Shown here: positions 45,886-56,960 of the stretch, in pieces
Layout of the letters: every line of letters begins with the position of its first letter
How positions within the stretch are numbered: position 1 is the stretch's first letter
DNA from: Cytidiella melzeri
Taxonomy: Eukaryota > Basidiomycota > Agaricomycetes > Polyporales > Irpicaceae
Reading direction: 5' to 3'
NCBI GenBank assembly: GCA_022592445.1
Contig: JABYQR010000117.1
Location: forward strand, 52,818-116,817
Length of the DNA stretch: 64,000 nt
Translations under genes and position numbers: made by a program
Notes under the pieces: generated by a model
Database searches by the model: none
Told to the model about the DNA's origin: nothing
What the model saw: the letters and a program-made list of their open reading frames with translations, nothing else

Positions 45886-48800
45886 TTAGTACTGCGCCGC
45901 AGACAAAGAGCCAGGAAGCGCAATTGCAAGGTTGCCGAACAGCGTCTTTGACAGTCCACGGTCGACGAGGGGAGTTTCAGCCGGGTCAATGTACGCGCTC
46001 CGACGCCCGGCCGTAGGAGGATCGGCGAATTGCTCGCCGCAGGACTGCACGAGAATGTCAAAGAGGATGCGCTTGCTGCGATCTGCACAAAAAATAAACA
46101 TCATGTTGAATATGAATAAATTGTAAGATAGTGGAACAGGTTAGGTGAAAGAAACTTGCATGCGGCTGGAACCCGTTCTCCGGCTTTGCTGAGCATGTCG
46201 CTGAAATGGTTCGTGTGCAAACGGGTAAGTTCTCGTTTGCTTTATGTATGCATGTATGCATCATGCGGGAGAATGCATGTAGACTTACTGCACGTACGAC
46301 ACCTCGGTGTGAAGGACGACGATATGTTCCAGATAATTATGGCGGATCGCTGCGTGTAGGAATCGGATCAAGACTCTTCCGGCGATGTACCACCCAGACT
46401 GTCAGAACCCCGGTAAACTCAAATGTGCGCCGGTCTCAAAGATTAGATATATGAGCGGTGGACTCACTATACACATTTGGTCCAGCAAAGAAACGTCGTA
46501 CGAAGTGGACGACATCAGGTACATCAGGTCCAAGATCGCACGAGCTGCTTTGAGTGTTTTGCCAGCCGAAGGACACATTGGATTATCCATGTTGGCCCAC
46601 GGGTCGTGTAACAACGCAGTGGCACTGCGTAAGCACATCACGGTCAGAAATAAAATAAATTAAAGCATTCGAGCAGTGGGAAACAGAGGAACTTACACAT
46701 GTCCTGTGATCATCGCGGTATACAGATGAGGGTCCACTGTTTCGTCTTGTATGACACGCATGTGGTGGGGGAATGAGTCTCTCCATAAACGCAACAACTG
46801 ATCAACTTCTTGAAAGGCCGGGGTGTCTCTAGGATCGTAATCGTCGATCGAAGCCGGCACAATGTTCGACAGAGAGTACATTGTTGCATCTCCTGCATGG
46901 TAACGACCCTTGTATCGCGTAATAAACGCCTTTACCCGCGAGATGAGCATCGAGGCCTTGATGAACATTATGAAAGAGTCTGTCTGTTGGGGCGGATGAT
47001 GTGATAGTACGTTGCTATCATTTGAGAATTGCCGGTTTTCCATCGGGACTTTGACCTGCCGCCAAAAAGTAAGCCACAACAACTAGACGGATTGGGAACC
47101 ATAATGACCGCAGACGTACTCCCAGGTCAAACTGATCCCCGCGCACCGGTAATAGCTGATTGATATCCTGATCATCTAGTTCCATGGCAAACGTACTCGT
47201 GATAGCAATCTGTCGTTCCATAGCATAACACAACCAGAAGACATTTCTCCTGGTTTCTTGCTCGATGACATTGTCGGAATCTAGGAGGACGTGTGGGTCT
47301 TGAAGGATCGGACCGGGATTCAGCCCACGATCTGGAATCTTGAACGGAGAGCAGATGTTGAGTCCGAGAGGGATGCAATTCCTCAACGCCGCGCCGGAGT
47401 TCATGAACGACTGAAGATGATCTTCTTAGTTGATGTGACTACGATATACAGGACGATGATGTCATGTTTACCTCCGACCACCTTGACTGATCTCTGAAAA
47501 ACCAGCTCAGCAATACTTGGGCTGGAATTGACGGAGTCAAAAGGCAAGAAGGCAAGAGTAAAGCTTGTGAATGGGCACCTTGCAAGATAGATATGATATG
47601 CTCCCCAGACTCCAAAAGCTGGTAAACCGCATGAAGCGCAAGTTTCGCATGGTGTTCTGCAAAAGAATCAGGCCGTTTTGCGACCCTGCGCCAGCGTCCA
47701 TGGAATATCACGTCTAGGAAACAAACAGTTCTGTCAGAAGTTTCCAACTAATGGAAAGCTGGTACGTAACGCACATGGGAAACTACTGTGAGTGTGAATG
47801 GGTGTGGGCTGGATTTCGGCAACAAAGGTGCTACCGACAGCACATAGCGCGTGCAACGCGGCCACCGAAGGGAATCGTGCGTCTAAAGGATGCAAGTCAA
47901 GGGAGGCGAGGAACGAAGGTCCATGGAAGAGGCGGCCAGCGTGGATGTGAAATGCGAAGAACGCTTCTGCCCTATGAAAAGACGTGAGTGCCCATGTCGC
48001 TCGACTCGTACAAGAAAAAAATCTAGACGTACAAGCGACGCGTTGTTGCTGGATCCGGAAGGTGCGGAGACCAGCCAGTGCGTATTACGGTAGCTTCTTC
48101 AAAGTCATAGGCGTCGAGAAGGCCATGTGTAGGATGGACGACAGAGTTGGACCCGATCAATTGGGAACCCATAGACGAGACACCGAAAGACGGGTGCCTG
48201 AATGTGCTGTCGAAAATAGTTGCTGGATTAATGCTCTCAAACACGCCATCAGCTGCGATGCTGACGTTGCTTGTGATATTATCATCAAAATTTATGAACG
48301 CGGTATCGTCATGTTCGGCGCCGCCACCTAGGATCTGAGAAGTAGCAACATCTAAGGGAGTAGTGAACATCGCAGGAGACTGGTTTTCAGAGAGCCACAG
48401 CAAATCTTCTTGCAAGCTGTTAAACGAAAACTATGATGTTGCGGAGGATGGGAGCAAATATCAATATACACATACAGCGAGCTTACACGGCACAATCTTA
48501 CCTCCCGGGGTGCATCAGTCCTCTGTGAGGCGCCATCTAGCGAGACATTCGATTGAGCAGCGAGCGCGTGGTCTGAGGCAGTGTCGGGCGACGAGCGCTG
48601 GCTGTTCCTTTGCGTGCCGTTGGATGATACCAAGCTTGGTGTTCGAGTAGCATCAACTGAAGCGACACCGGATTTCTGTAGCTCTAGTGTCATGTCTCGA
48701 AGTCGCCCTTCAAGCTCGCCTAGAAATGTGGGGAATTTGACTGTCGGTCATATCGTGAAACATGCGAAGAAATCGACGTACTGATTCTATTCTTTAGTTT

Positions 48801-49339
48801 TTGATAACCCTCCGCTTTATCGTCAGCTTCATCGCGAACCTCGTCGGCTGCTACAGAGAGACTCGGAGGGTTAGAGCGCAGGATGATCGGGACTATGGGA
48901 GTGCCCACCGCGGTCGTATATACATTCCGGGTACTCAGGAGGAGGTGGGACACCAGGGAGCGGATGGTCCACGAGGTATGCATGCGACCTGAGACAAGTC
49001 GAGCAAGGTCTTCTACCGTCGCTTTAGCACATAGAGAATCAGTTCATGTTCCGCTTGATTGTAGCACAACCTGGGCTCGCTGACCATTTCTGTATTCGCA
49101 GTGAGTCAGAGCAGCGAGAGTGATCTCTTCGAGTCTATCTATTTACCAGCTTTCTTTTACGACATTGTCGACATGCATGTATGGTATGGTACTAGAACGA
49201 AAGGATTTACATTAGCATGGATAAACTTATTCATGACGAGTCTTGCTGTTGCACATACAACATTACGCTTCGAAGGATGGCTAGGAACTGGTCTCTTGAA
49301 AGACTCAATCAGTGCTGAAGTGCTTGCATCTTGAGACAT
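45886..49339 (-). CDS. Zn2Cys6 fungal transcription factor (TF2), paralogue of TF1
   Basis: Minus-strand paralogue of TF1. Exons at the start: 49259-49339 (MSQDASTSALIESFK...), 49147-49191 (ends ACRQCRKRKL), micro-exon 49085-49089, and 48909-49021 (CDGRRPCSTCLRSHAYLVDH ... PECIYD). The zinc cluster spacing CX2CX6CX5CX2C is intact. A linker with a coiled coil follows (FLGELEGRLRDMTLELQK). The middle domain has TGWSPHLPDPATTRRLYV, AEAFFAFHIHAGRLFHGPSF, RPDSFAEHHAKLAL, ETRRNVFWLCYAMERQIAI, MELDDQDINQLLPVRGDQFD and PPQQTDSFIMFIKASM. The last exon ends at SLSAAQY, stop at 45886-45888. Block-by-block agreement with TF1 is strong except in the Ser-rich linker and C-terminus. Internal exon borders beyond the fourth exon are approximate. 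Confidence 0.83.
49085..49089 (-). other. 5-nt micro-exon (AAATG) in TF2
   Basis: On the minus strand CAG|AAATG|GTCAG, between introns 49090-49146 and 49022-49084. It completes the zinc cluster exactly as the TF1 micro-exon at 4242-4246. Confidence 0.78.
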
Positions 49340-49699
49340 TCTTCAAAGCCTGGAGGGTACTAGTGATGACACTGATGAGACGTTTGACGGGTGAGTTCGA
49401 GATGGCAGGGCACGGAGGGTTTGCCGCTACCGCTACCACCATGCCGCATAGCGGTAAACGCACATAGTGCTCTGCAAAAATACCATTATAATGCAATATA
49501 ATCTCAGAATATCATTAAATACCCATTAAATACTTGCTTGTGGAAACTTTTTTAGAATACAATTATCATACAATACAATACATTACAATACAATACAATA
49601 CTATTCCTGTATTTAATGGTATTCTAGAATATTATGCATGTGACAAGTTTTGAGCACATGCATGTATGTACAGCCTCTTTCCTACAATTTGCACTGTTC

Positions 49700-50110
49700 A
49701 TGCACCCATACACAGTTTGTCAATGCTGCATAGCTACCTTAATCATTTGCACTGCTCATGTACTCATACACATTTGTTGATGTTCCAGCTATGTTGTTTT
49801 AATCTTTGTCTCTCCACTCATACAGACTGTTTCCTATGTTTTTCACTGCTCATACATCTATGTACAAGTTTTCATGTTGCGTAGCTATCTTAATCATTTG
49901 TACTGCCCCTGTTTTGCACTGCTCATGGATTCATACATGTTTCATAGTGTTGCAACTATGTGTTCCAGCTATGTTTGTGTGATCTTTGTCTCCCCACTTA
50001 GACAGACTGTTCCCTATGTTTTGCACTGCTCATGCATCTATGTACAAGTTTTCATGTTGCGTAGCTACCTTGATCATTTGCACTACCCTTTTTTTGCACT
50101 GCTTATGTAC
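49700..50110 (+). repeat. subterminal tandem repeats of the hAT element
   Basis: About 2.5 copies of a 165-180-bp unit containing TTGCACTGCTCATG, ATCTTTGTCTC(T/C)CCACT and AAGTTTTCATGTTGCGTAGC. Copies start near 49749, 49915 and 50095. Subterminal repeats of this kind often serve as transposase-binding sites. Confidence 0.7.
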
Positions 50111-50277
50111 TCATACAATCTTCATAAAGTTCTAGCTATTTTTGGTCAGTGAATACATATAAAGCTTATGGTCTACTCTGAGGTTTGACACCAAGCATCT
50201 CCTAGATCCCTCACATAGTCTACATACAAGCCTCCTCATTGTGAAAAGTCTTCATCTCCTTCTACATCTGCCATCCA

Positions 50278-50676
50278 ATGAGTTCAAGATTTCCAGAGAA
50301 GGCTGATGTACCTACTATCAAAGCTCAGCAGCATCTACTCCAAAGCCAACTAAAAACACTACGCCTCCTTATCAGCAATCTTCCATCTACTTTGCCTGCG
50401 GGGTTTCCTGATGGTCCATTGAGAAAGTACTTCACTGATGTGGACATTGACCCTGATGAAGAGCGATGGTACTTGGTTGACCGGGCCTGGACACGCGTAT
50501 TCCAGGGTACTGAGGAGCAGCAGCTGGCACTTATCACAAGTGGTCCTGATGGCATAGGCCTATTACAGCATTTTTTTGAGTGGATAGCACAACAACCTGG
50601 TCTAGCAAAGTATGATGGTCACTATCTGACAGCTACTAAGGTGTACCAGGTAAATGAGCTGATAATACGTGTGTAA
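50278..50676 (+). CDS. unknown ORF carried inside the hAT element
   Basis: 132-codon frame starting MSSRFPEKADVPTIKAQQHL with GPLRKYFTDVDIDPDEERWY and LLQHFFEWIAQQPGLAKYDG. The first 70 residues look helical and polar. The likely splice donor GTGTAAGT follows the last codons, so it may be the first exon of a longer transcript joined to the transposase tail. No domain is recognised; it does not resemble a BED zinc finger. Confidence 0.45.
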   Translation: MSSRFPEKADVPTIKAQQHLLQSQLKTLRLLISNLPSTLPAGFPDGPLRKYFTDVDIDPDEERWYLVDRAWTRVFQGTEEQQLALITSGPDGIGLLQHFFEWIAQQPGLAKYDGHYLTATKVYQVNELIIRV

Positions 50677-50936
50677 GTCTTGCTTGGTATTCTATTCTGG
50701 TCAGTACTGTACTGACATTGTTTCATTGATTAAGTGTTTGTAACTACCGGGGAGATCAATCTGTCCACAATGCTTTGTTTCTACAGAAGCTGGTGTGAGC
50801 AATTCCAGTAAACCAGAAGCCTGTGGCTAGTACCCAGTCCTCTTCAAACACAAAAGTTCTAGTCCTAGGCAAAAGGAAATCTGGAACACTTCAGGCTTAA
50901 AAGTAATTCTTAAATTCTTCTACTCTTGCCACAACC

Positions 50937-51404
50937 TTGCAGTCTGCCAACACACCCACATCTGCACAGCCAGCCAACAAGTCAGTTTTTGCATCTGCAA
51001 TAGCCTTTGCATCAGTCACATCAGCTGCTCATTGGGAGACTGAGATAGAGCTTTGCCTCAGTGGTGCATATTCTCCTCAGGATGATGAGGATGTACTCAA
51101 TTGGTGGAAGGTATGTACCACATTTAACACAACATTGTGGTCCTTGCTAACCAACTTGCCTACGTAGAGTCATGCAAAGGTCTTTCCCACCCTCTCTCAC
51201 ATTGCACGAGACATTCTTGCAATTCCTGGTGTCAGTGTCTCAGTTGAGAGGCTATTCTCATCATGCAAGCACACTATGAGAGACTCTCACTCATCTCTTG
51301 GGGCCAGAAAGGCATCAAAGACTGTTATCTCAAAGGAGTGGTTACAGATTGGGCTTGGTGAGGGTATTGAGTATCTTAATGGTGTGTCTATCTGGAGCAA
51401 GTAA
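50937..51404 (+). pseudogene. hAT transposase C-terminal dimerisation domain
   Basis: Two exons, about 50937-51110 and 51168-51404, join SPQDDEDVLNWWK to SHAKVFPTLSHIARDILAIP and then GVSVSVERLFSSCKHTMRDS, ending GVSIWSK. This is the hallmark hAT C-terminal dimerisation segment. The catalytic core that normally precedes it is absent from the element. Confidence 0.8.
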
Positions 51405-51823
51405 ATGTCATTGACTGCAGCTGTGGTCACCTGTGTGTATTAGCATACATGTACCAATCTGTTCAAAGTCTATGTAGTAGCACTGTCCAGTTGCAAGACA
51501 ACAGAACATACCAAACTCCAATGAAGTAGTGGTAACATATACAGTGATGCTACTGATAGTGCATACTAATAGTCATGCATACCATCTTACTGTCTTCATG
51601 AGTTCATTGTACAATGTGTTAGCTATAAATGCAAGACAATCAGAGACTCAGTTGAGCAAGGACTTGAACTTGAATCACCCAAACACTGACTATATCATTA
51701 AATACCATTACATACCAATAAATACCAATACTAACCAATACCAATACTATTAAATACATTATTATTCAATACACATCACGTGATATTGGTATTCAATGGT
51801 ATTTGCTAAGCACTAAACGCACA

Positions 51824-52297
51824 TCCGCTATGCGGCAGTTGTAGCCTCACGGAATCTGCAATCTCCAAAAACAGCCCCCAAAACGCTGGAAAGACCTCGA
51901 GAACCCCACGTGCGCACGTGGCAGCCGAGCGCTCATTGCCCGGCAGGCTCCTGGCGTTCAAGTTGAAGAATGGTATGTATACTGTATGCGTCAGCGCATA
52001 GCGGATGGGGATGTGACAAGTGACAAAATCTTGGTAGCAGATGAGCGGATGAGGAATGTTTCACGTGTGACAGATATGAGTTAGCGTATGGTGGCGGGAT
52101 GTGACACAAAGTGACACAGGTGGGGTGTGACGCGCAGTATTGCTGTATCGCGCGTTGAAAAATTCATATAGACTCATTTTTGCCCGAAATTCTCTTGTTT
52201 GAGCTAGCAAAGCTACCGCTAAGATACAGACTCATGTCTAATCACATTGACCTGACTTTGAACCAGTCGAAGAACAGCAATGTTGCTATCCCACCCC
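51824..52297. other. intergenic spacer between hAT element and solo LTR
   Basis: No gene. The flank of the hAT target contains CCGCTATGCGG on the right and CCGCATAGCGG on the left (49443-49453), suggesting the element inserted in a palindromic repeat. Remnants of the Ulp1-type gene may begin at about 52180. Confidence 0.45.
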
Positions 52298-52302
52298 TAC
52301 TC

Positions 52303-53015
52303 TGTTACAAACGGTCTTCACACCCTATTATTTTCCTTTACTTCTTCGATTACCTTGATAACCAGTTTTCTTCTTTTACAATTGCCTTGACGATCCAACT
52401 CGTCTTTCCTCCATCATTCCCTGATCCACATCGCCTCCGTTCAACACGGACTATTATGTTATCAGTTACCTTCTGATGTCCATTCAAACCTCGGACCTAA
52501 CTCCGATTGGTTACCATTGCCTTGGTTCAACCCTCGGTCTTTCCATACCTCCGTTACCACTCCATCGGGTCCAACCCCGCCTATCCCCTGTTTCGGATCC
52601 AACTCCGTCTATCCCCTGTTTCGGGTTCAACCCCTTCTCCATTGATCTCTGCCTCATGTTTCCCCTTTCTATTGTTCCTTGTTTCCGCACCTTGACGGTC
52701 TTTTCTCTCATTGGCTTTCCAGAGTAGTGGCTATTCTCTGTGCATTGTTCTTCCTTTCTGTTTCTCCGATTTGCTACCACTACCTCGGACTGGTCCAAAA
52801 GTAGTTAGGTCAATATGTATAAATAGCCGTTAGACATGGGGCTAGAACCTCAGTCTATCCACTTCGTATCAATATTCCTTCTATCGAACCACCATCTGTC
52901 TGCCACTGTGCTTGACAGCGACCGCGCAGCCTAGACCATCATCAGACCTTGAGTGTAGCTACACCAGGGGGTTCTGACCTGACAACTTGTCCCTTGACGA
53001 TAGTCGGTCTTAACA
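52303..53015 (-). repeat. solo LTR, family C (copy 1)
   Basis: 713-bp LTR; on the minus strand it runs TGTTAAGACCGACTATCG to CGTTTGTAACA. It is flanked by its own 5-bp duplication TACTC (52298-52302 and 53016-53020). It is inverted relative to copy 2 at 53992-54815 and contains two of the 27-bp units that are expanded there. Confidence 0.9.
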
Positions 53016-53020
53016 TACTC

Positions 53021-55570
53021 CACCAATACCTGCTGCTGCTGGTGTGAATCTCCGGGTTGCTTCAGTGCCAGAAGCTCCCAGCTGTCTGCAATGCTCCCCA
53101 GCAGACCACAGTGAGAACCACAGACTGGTTCAGTCATCTTCCCCCTGACTTCAATCTCAACATCAATTCACTTGCGCACATCTTCCTGCCGCAATCTGAG
53201 GTCATCACGAAGCTCAACAAAGCCATTGACACCACAGAACTCACCTCCCTCCAGTCAGTTCTTGCGCAGCATTTGCCTCCGGAATACACAGGCCCACATC
53301 GACTACCATTGTGGGTTATTTGTTACTGGCAGAAGGCAGTTGAAGCACAGGACAATCATCATGATTGGACTGCTTCAGTAAGATGGGTCGAGAAGATTGC
53401 TTGTGGCTCAGCTGAAGGAAGAAACTCGCAGAAGCAAATTTTGTCCATGTTTGCGGAGCTACGGTGGGCAGACTCTTTGTCTGGAGCTATTAGTGGCTGT
53501 AAGACAAGAGACTTGGCGAGATTTTTGGGAAACAAGCCCTTACCTAGTGAGCAAATCTATCAGCTACTGGACCTTCTACCAAATTGACTCTCCCTTTCCA
53601 CTGTCATCTCGCCACATCTCGTTGTAGATCCTAAGTTTGCAGAGACTCTGCTTTGAGCTCGACGGTTGACACCAATCAGCCCCAAAAGTGACAAGCATTT
53701 TACGTTGCTTTGCCGCATCAAATCAGACAGCGTCTCTGGATACAAAACAGCTGTCAGCGGAATCTTGTTCATAAACAGAAATCACTGGACTTTCTTTGTC
53801 TGAATTTGGCAAAGCAGAGCATCGGGTACGGCAACTCTTTCGGTCATGCAATGCCTTCAGAGATTAGAGACTGCTTGACCTGGTGGATAGACCAGCTAGC
53901 TGGGATAGGTACACCAATGGGTAGTGGTGTAAAGAGCGGAAAGGACTGGTTAGTGGAAGCTCTACCTGTTACACGTCAGCTTGATGGAGATTGTTAAGAC
54001 CGACTATCGTCAAGGGACAAGTTGTCAGGTCAGAACCCCCTGGTGTAGCTACACTCAAGGTCTGATGATGGTCTAGGCCGCGCGGTCGCTGTCAAGCACA
54101 GTGGCAGACAGATGGTGGTTCGATAGAAGGAATATTGATACGAAGTGGATAGACTGAGGTTCTAGCCCCATATCTAGCGGCTATTTATACATGTTGACCT
54201 AACTACTTTTGGACCAGTCCGAGGTAGTGGTAGCAAATCGGAGAAACAGAAAGGAAGAACAATGCACAGAGAATAGCCACTACTCTGGAAAGCCAATGAG
54301 AGAAAAGACCGTCAAGGTGCGGAAACAAGGAACAATAGAAAGGGGAAACATGAGGCAGAGATCAATGGAGAAGGGGTTGAACCCGAAACAGGGGATAGAC
54401 GGAGTTGGATCCAAAACAGGGGATAGACGGAGTTGGATCCAAAACAGGGGATAGACGGAGTTGGATCCAAAACAGGGGATAGACGGAGTTGGATCCAAAA
54501 CAGGGGATAGACTGAGTTGGATCCAAAACAGGGGATAGACGGGGTTGGACCCGATGGAGTGGTAACAGAGGTATGGAAAGGCCGAGGGTTGCACTAATGC
54601 AATGGTAACCAATGGGAGTTAAGTCCGAGGTTTGAATGGACATAAGGACACAACTGATGACATAATAGTCCGTGTTGAACAGAGGTGAGGTGGGTTAGGG
54701 GATGATGGAGGAAGGACGAGTTGGATCATCAAGGCAATGGTAAAGAAGATAGCTAGTTATCAAGATAGTCAAAGAAGGAAAGAAAAATAATAGGGTGTGA
54801 AGACCGTTCGTAACAGAGATGGCTGGTCATGTGGTATTCTCGCTGCAAATGGTCTCGAGCATGCACTTCTGCATCAGCCACTTGTTGCAGCACGTCAACA
54901 AGCAGTTGCATGTCTTCGGATGATGTACTTTCTTGATTTATGTTAGCTGCACCTGGAAGATGTAAGTAACAGCTGCAGTCTCTATCCAAATTTTATACTC
55001 ACATTTTGACTGTTCCAGTGCATACAGTCGCTAGAAAGTGCATTGAAGTCAGCAACATTTTCTGATGAGGCAGTTGGCAGAGAGTTCACATTTATATCTC
55101 CACTGCAAATCCCGCAGCACTTGTTATTCCCACCATGTCCTTCTCACGCCACTATACCTATATCAAAGAAGCGTACCTGCGAATCCATGCCATCTCAGCA
55201 ATCTATGCCTGTTCCACCTGGAAAACGCAGCGGCTCAGTAGAACCAGTAGCAATGGAACAGAAGAAAGAGATGGGCGTACCGGTTCTCAAGCGCGCTCGA
55301 TCATCAATGCTTCTGCAGGGAAATCTACCAGCAGTTCCTTCTGCGCCTGAACTCGACCCTGAAACCACTACCATATCCAGCGCTGTTCCTGCTGTCATTA
55401 AACCTCCGGCTGCGGTAGCGGCCAGAAAGATTCCACTCCCACTTACAGCTTTCTTTCCTCAGATATCTTGATCTGAGTGGGAAAAGCAGGAGAGGATAAG
55501 TTGGACTGTCTTATCAGAAGAGCGTAGTCAGCGCGTGGAGGATGTCACGGAGACAGAGCTCAACGCAGCA
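53021..55570 (+). pseudogene. Ulp1-type cysteine protease-like transposon gene, disrupted
   Basis: A helical N-terminal region is read at 53057-53587 (PLWVICYWQKAVEAQDNHHD, KTRDLARFLGNKPLPSEQIY). After frame breaks come AMPSEIRDCLTWWIDQL and RQLDGD; then the solo LTR 53992-54815 intervenes. It resumes at 54821 with GWSCGILAANGLEHALL, the family block around the catalytic Cys of Ulp1 (C48) proteases. A disordered tail at 55043-55471 ends KIPLPLTAFFPQIS, followed by charged helical sequence. Genes of this make-up accompany KDZ-type DNA transposons in basidiomycetes (family knowledge). Frameshifts and stops show it is dead. Confidence 0.62.
53992..54815 (+). repeat. solo LTR, family C (copy 2) with 27-bp minisatellite
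   Basis: 824-bp LTR, TGTTAAGACCGACTATCG to CCGTTCGTAACA, flanked by its own duplication GAGAT (53987-53991 and 54816-54820). At 54386-54547 it has six copies of a 27-bp unit (AAACAGGGGATAGACGGAGT plus TGGATCC), whereas copy 1 has two. That difference explains nearly all of the 111-bp length difference. Confidence 0.92.
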
Positions 55571-55574
55571 ACTT

Positions 55575-56960
55575 TTCTTGATAATCAATTTGTTAAAACT
55601 ATACAATATAATATGTAGTTTCCAACACCTTGTTACAGGGATGCTTTAAGGTAGCAGAGTTCCCACAGTCTTGATAAGGGAATTATGCAGCCGTATATGG
55701 AAACTCCAGTAACAACCATGACATTAGCTGAGACGTACAGATATGGGTTGTGTAGACTAAGTAGTATAGCACTATAGGAATACTGCACATATATGTACGC
55801 CTGTGTTCTAGTAGCATAGGAAATGACATGGAAAGCACGTAGTACAACTCCAGAGGACGCCTAAAGTGTACATCTGAGGACAAGTACTAGCATGAGTCAT
55901 TTACTCATTATGTATGCCTCTGGTACAAGTACTGAGTCTAGTCATACAATGAGTCATGCATTCATAGCATGAGTCATGCATGAGTCATGCAGTTTGTAAT
56001 ACAGTAGAATAGCTGAAATAGACATGTACAGTAGTCACTTACATAAGTAGATACAGACATGTATATACGCAGAGCTGCTGAAGCAGCAATAATAATAAGA
56101 CTCATCTTCGAAGCTTAACAGCCTCTACCCCTCGCACACAACTTCCACTTTGTTACAATTCCTTCAACTTGGGTGAATCCTTTTGCAACAAGACACACTT
56201 TATATCGACCATCAGACTTTATGATGAAGACTCATTTGCATTTCACAATTTTGCGTGATGTGTCTGGTCATTGTACAAGCGTCCCAGTTTTGTTCTTTAT
56301 TTGAGAATCAATTTCATCTCGTGCAGCAGCAAACCATTGATCCCGATCATCTCTTTTCATTGCCTGCTTTCATGTCTGTGGATATTCATTAATTGAATCA
56401 GCAGTGATTGAATTAAGAGTCTCGTCATCAATTTCTGTAGAGTCATCATCATCAGTTAAGCCTCCTGATAGTGTTTGATGATCTGAACCTGGTTCAACGG
56501 AAGGTGATCTCGAGGGTTGACATGATGACGTTCCTGATTGCAAAGGTATTCTTAATCTGGATGGCCCTGCAACCGGAGATCTTGCGCGTGTTCTCAAGTT
56601 CCATTCAGCTCTCAAACAAAGCTCATTTTGTTCTTCCTTTGTGTCCTTAGCCACTTGCTTTTCTAAAGCTTTCTGCATATCTACCGGCTGCATGGAAAGT
56701 TTAGGATTTTTTCCAGCAGCTGAATGTTTGTTCTGGTTGATAGGTGGTGGCAAGAACTGGAACAATTCTTCTTCATTCTTCAGGATCGTAACTGTGACAT
56801 ATAGCATTAATTCCCATGCCCCAGAATAATTCTCAATGCGTGCAGTGATTTAAGATTCATCCATCAAAGTGTGGCCATTGATAGCAAGTGGCTGCATTTT
56901 TAGCTGCTTCAAAAATCCCCAAATTAGTTCTGAGCATGCATAGCATATACTGAATGACTG
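55575..56960 (-). pseudogene. Copia pol remnant (integrase-RT junction)
   Basis: Minus-strand fragment interrupted by solo LTR 55591-56155. The frame 56807-56370 is a Pro/Ser-rich linker (SPVAGPSRLRIPLQSG) ending SINEYPQT. It continues after TGA codons with KQAMKRDDRDQWFAAARDEI, VFIIKSDGRYKVCLVAKGFT and QVEGI, the start of Copia reverse transcriptase; a few further codons lie left of the solo LTR. Three of the stops visible in the RT part are TGA where the family has Trp or Arg. Confidence 0.7.
55591..56155 (+). repeat. solo LTR, family D (copy 2)
   Basis: 565-bp LTR, TGTTAAAACTATACAATA to CCACTTTGTTA, flanked by the 5-bp duplication CAATT (55586-55590 and 56156-56160). It matches the LTR at 15351-15863 and contains an extra GAGTCATGCA duplication around 55950-55990. 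Confidence 0.88.

Larger units (their letters stand above)
49465..51815 (+). mobile_element. hAT-family DNA transposon with 8-bp TSD
   Basis: 2351-bp element with terminal inverted repeats TAGTGCTCTGCAAAAATACC (left) and, inverted, TAGTGCTTAGCAAATACC (right). It is flanked by the 8-bp duplication AACGCACA (49457-49464 and 51816-51823), the size typical of hAT. Both subterminal regions have many ATTAAATACC / AATACAAT units. It encodes only a C-terminal transposase piece, so it is likely internally deleted and non-autonomous. Confidence 0.9.

Noticed and set aside
52511..54454. 95- and 81-codon frames with repeated KQGIDGVGS inside the family-C LTRs
   Set aside because: They follow from the 27-bp repeat in LTR DNA and read through LTR regulatory sequence; no evidence of translation.
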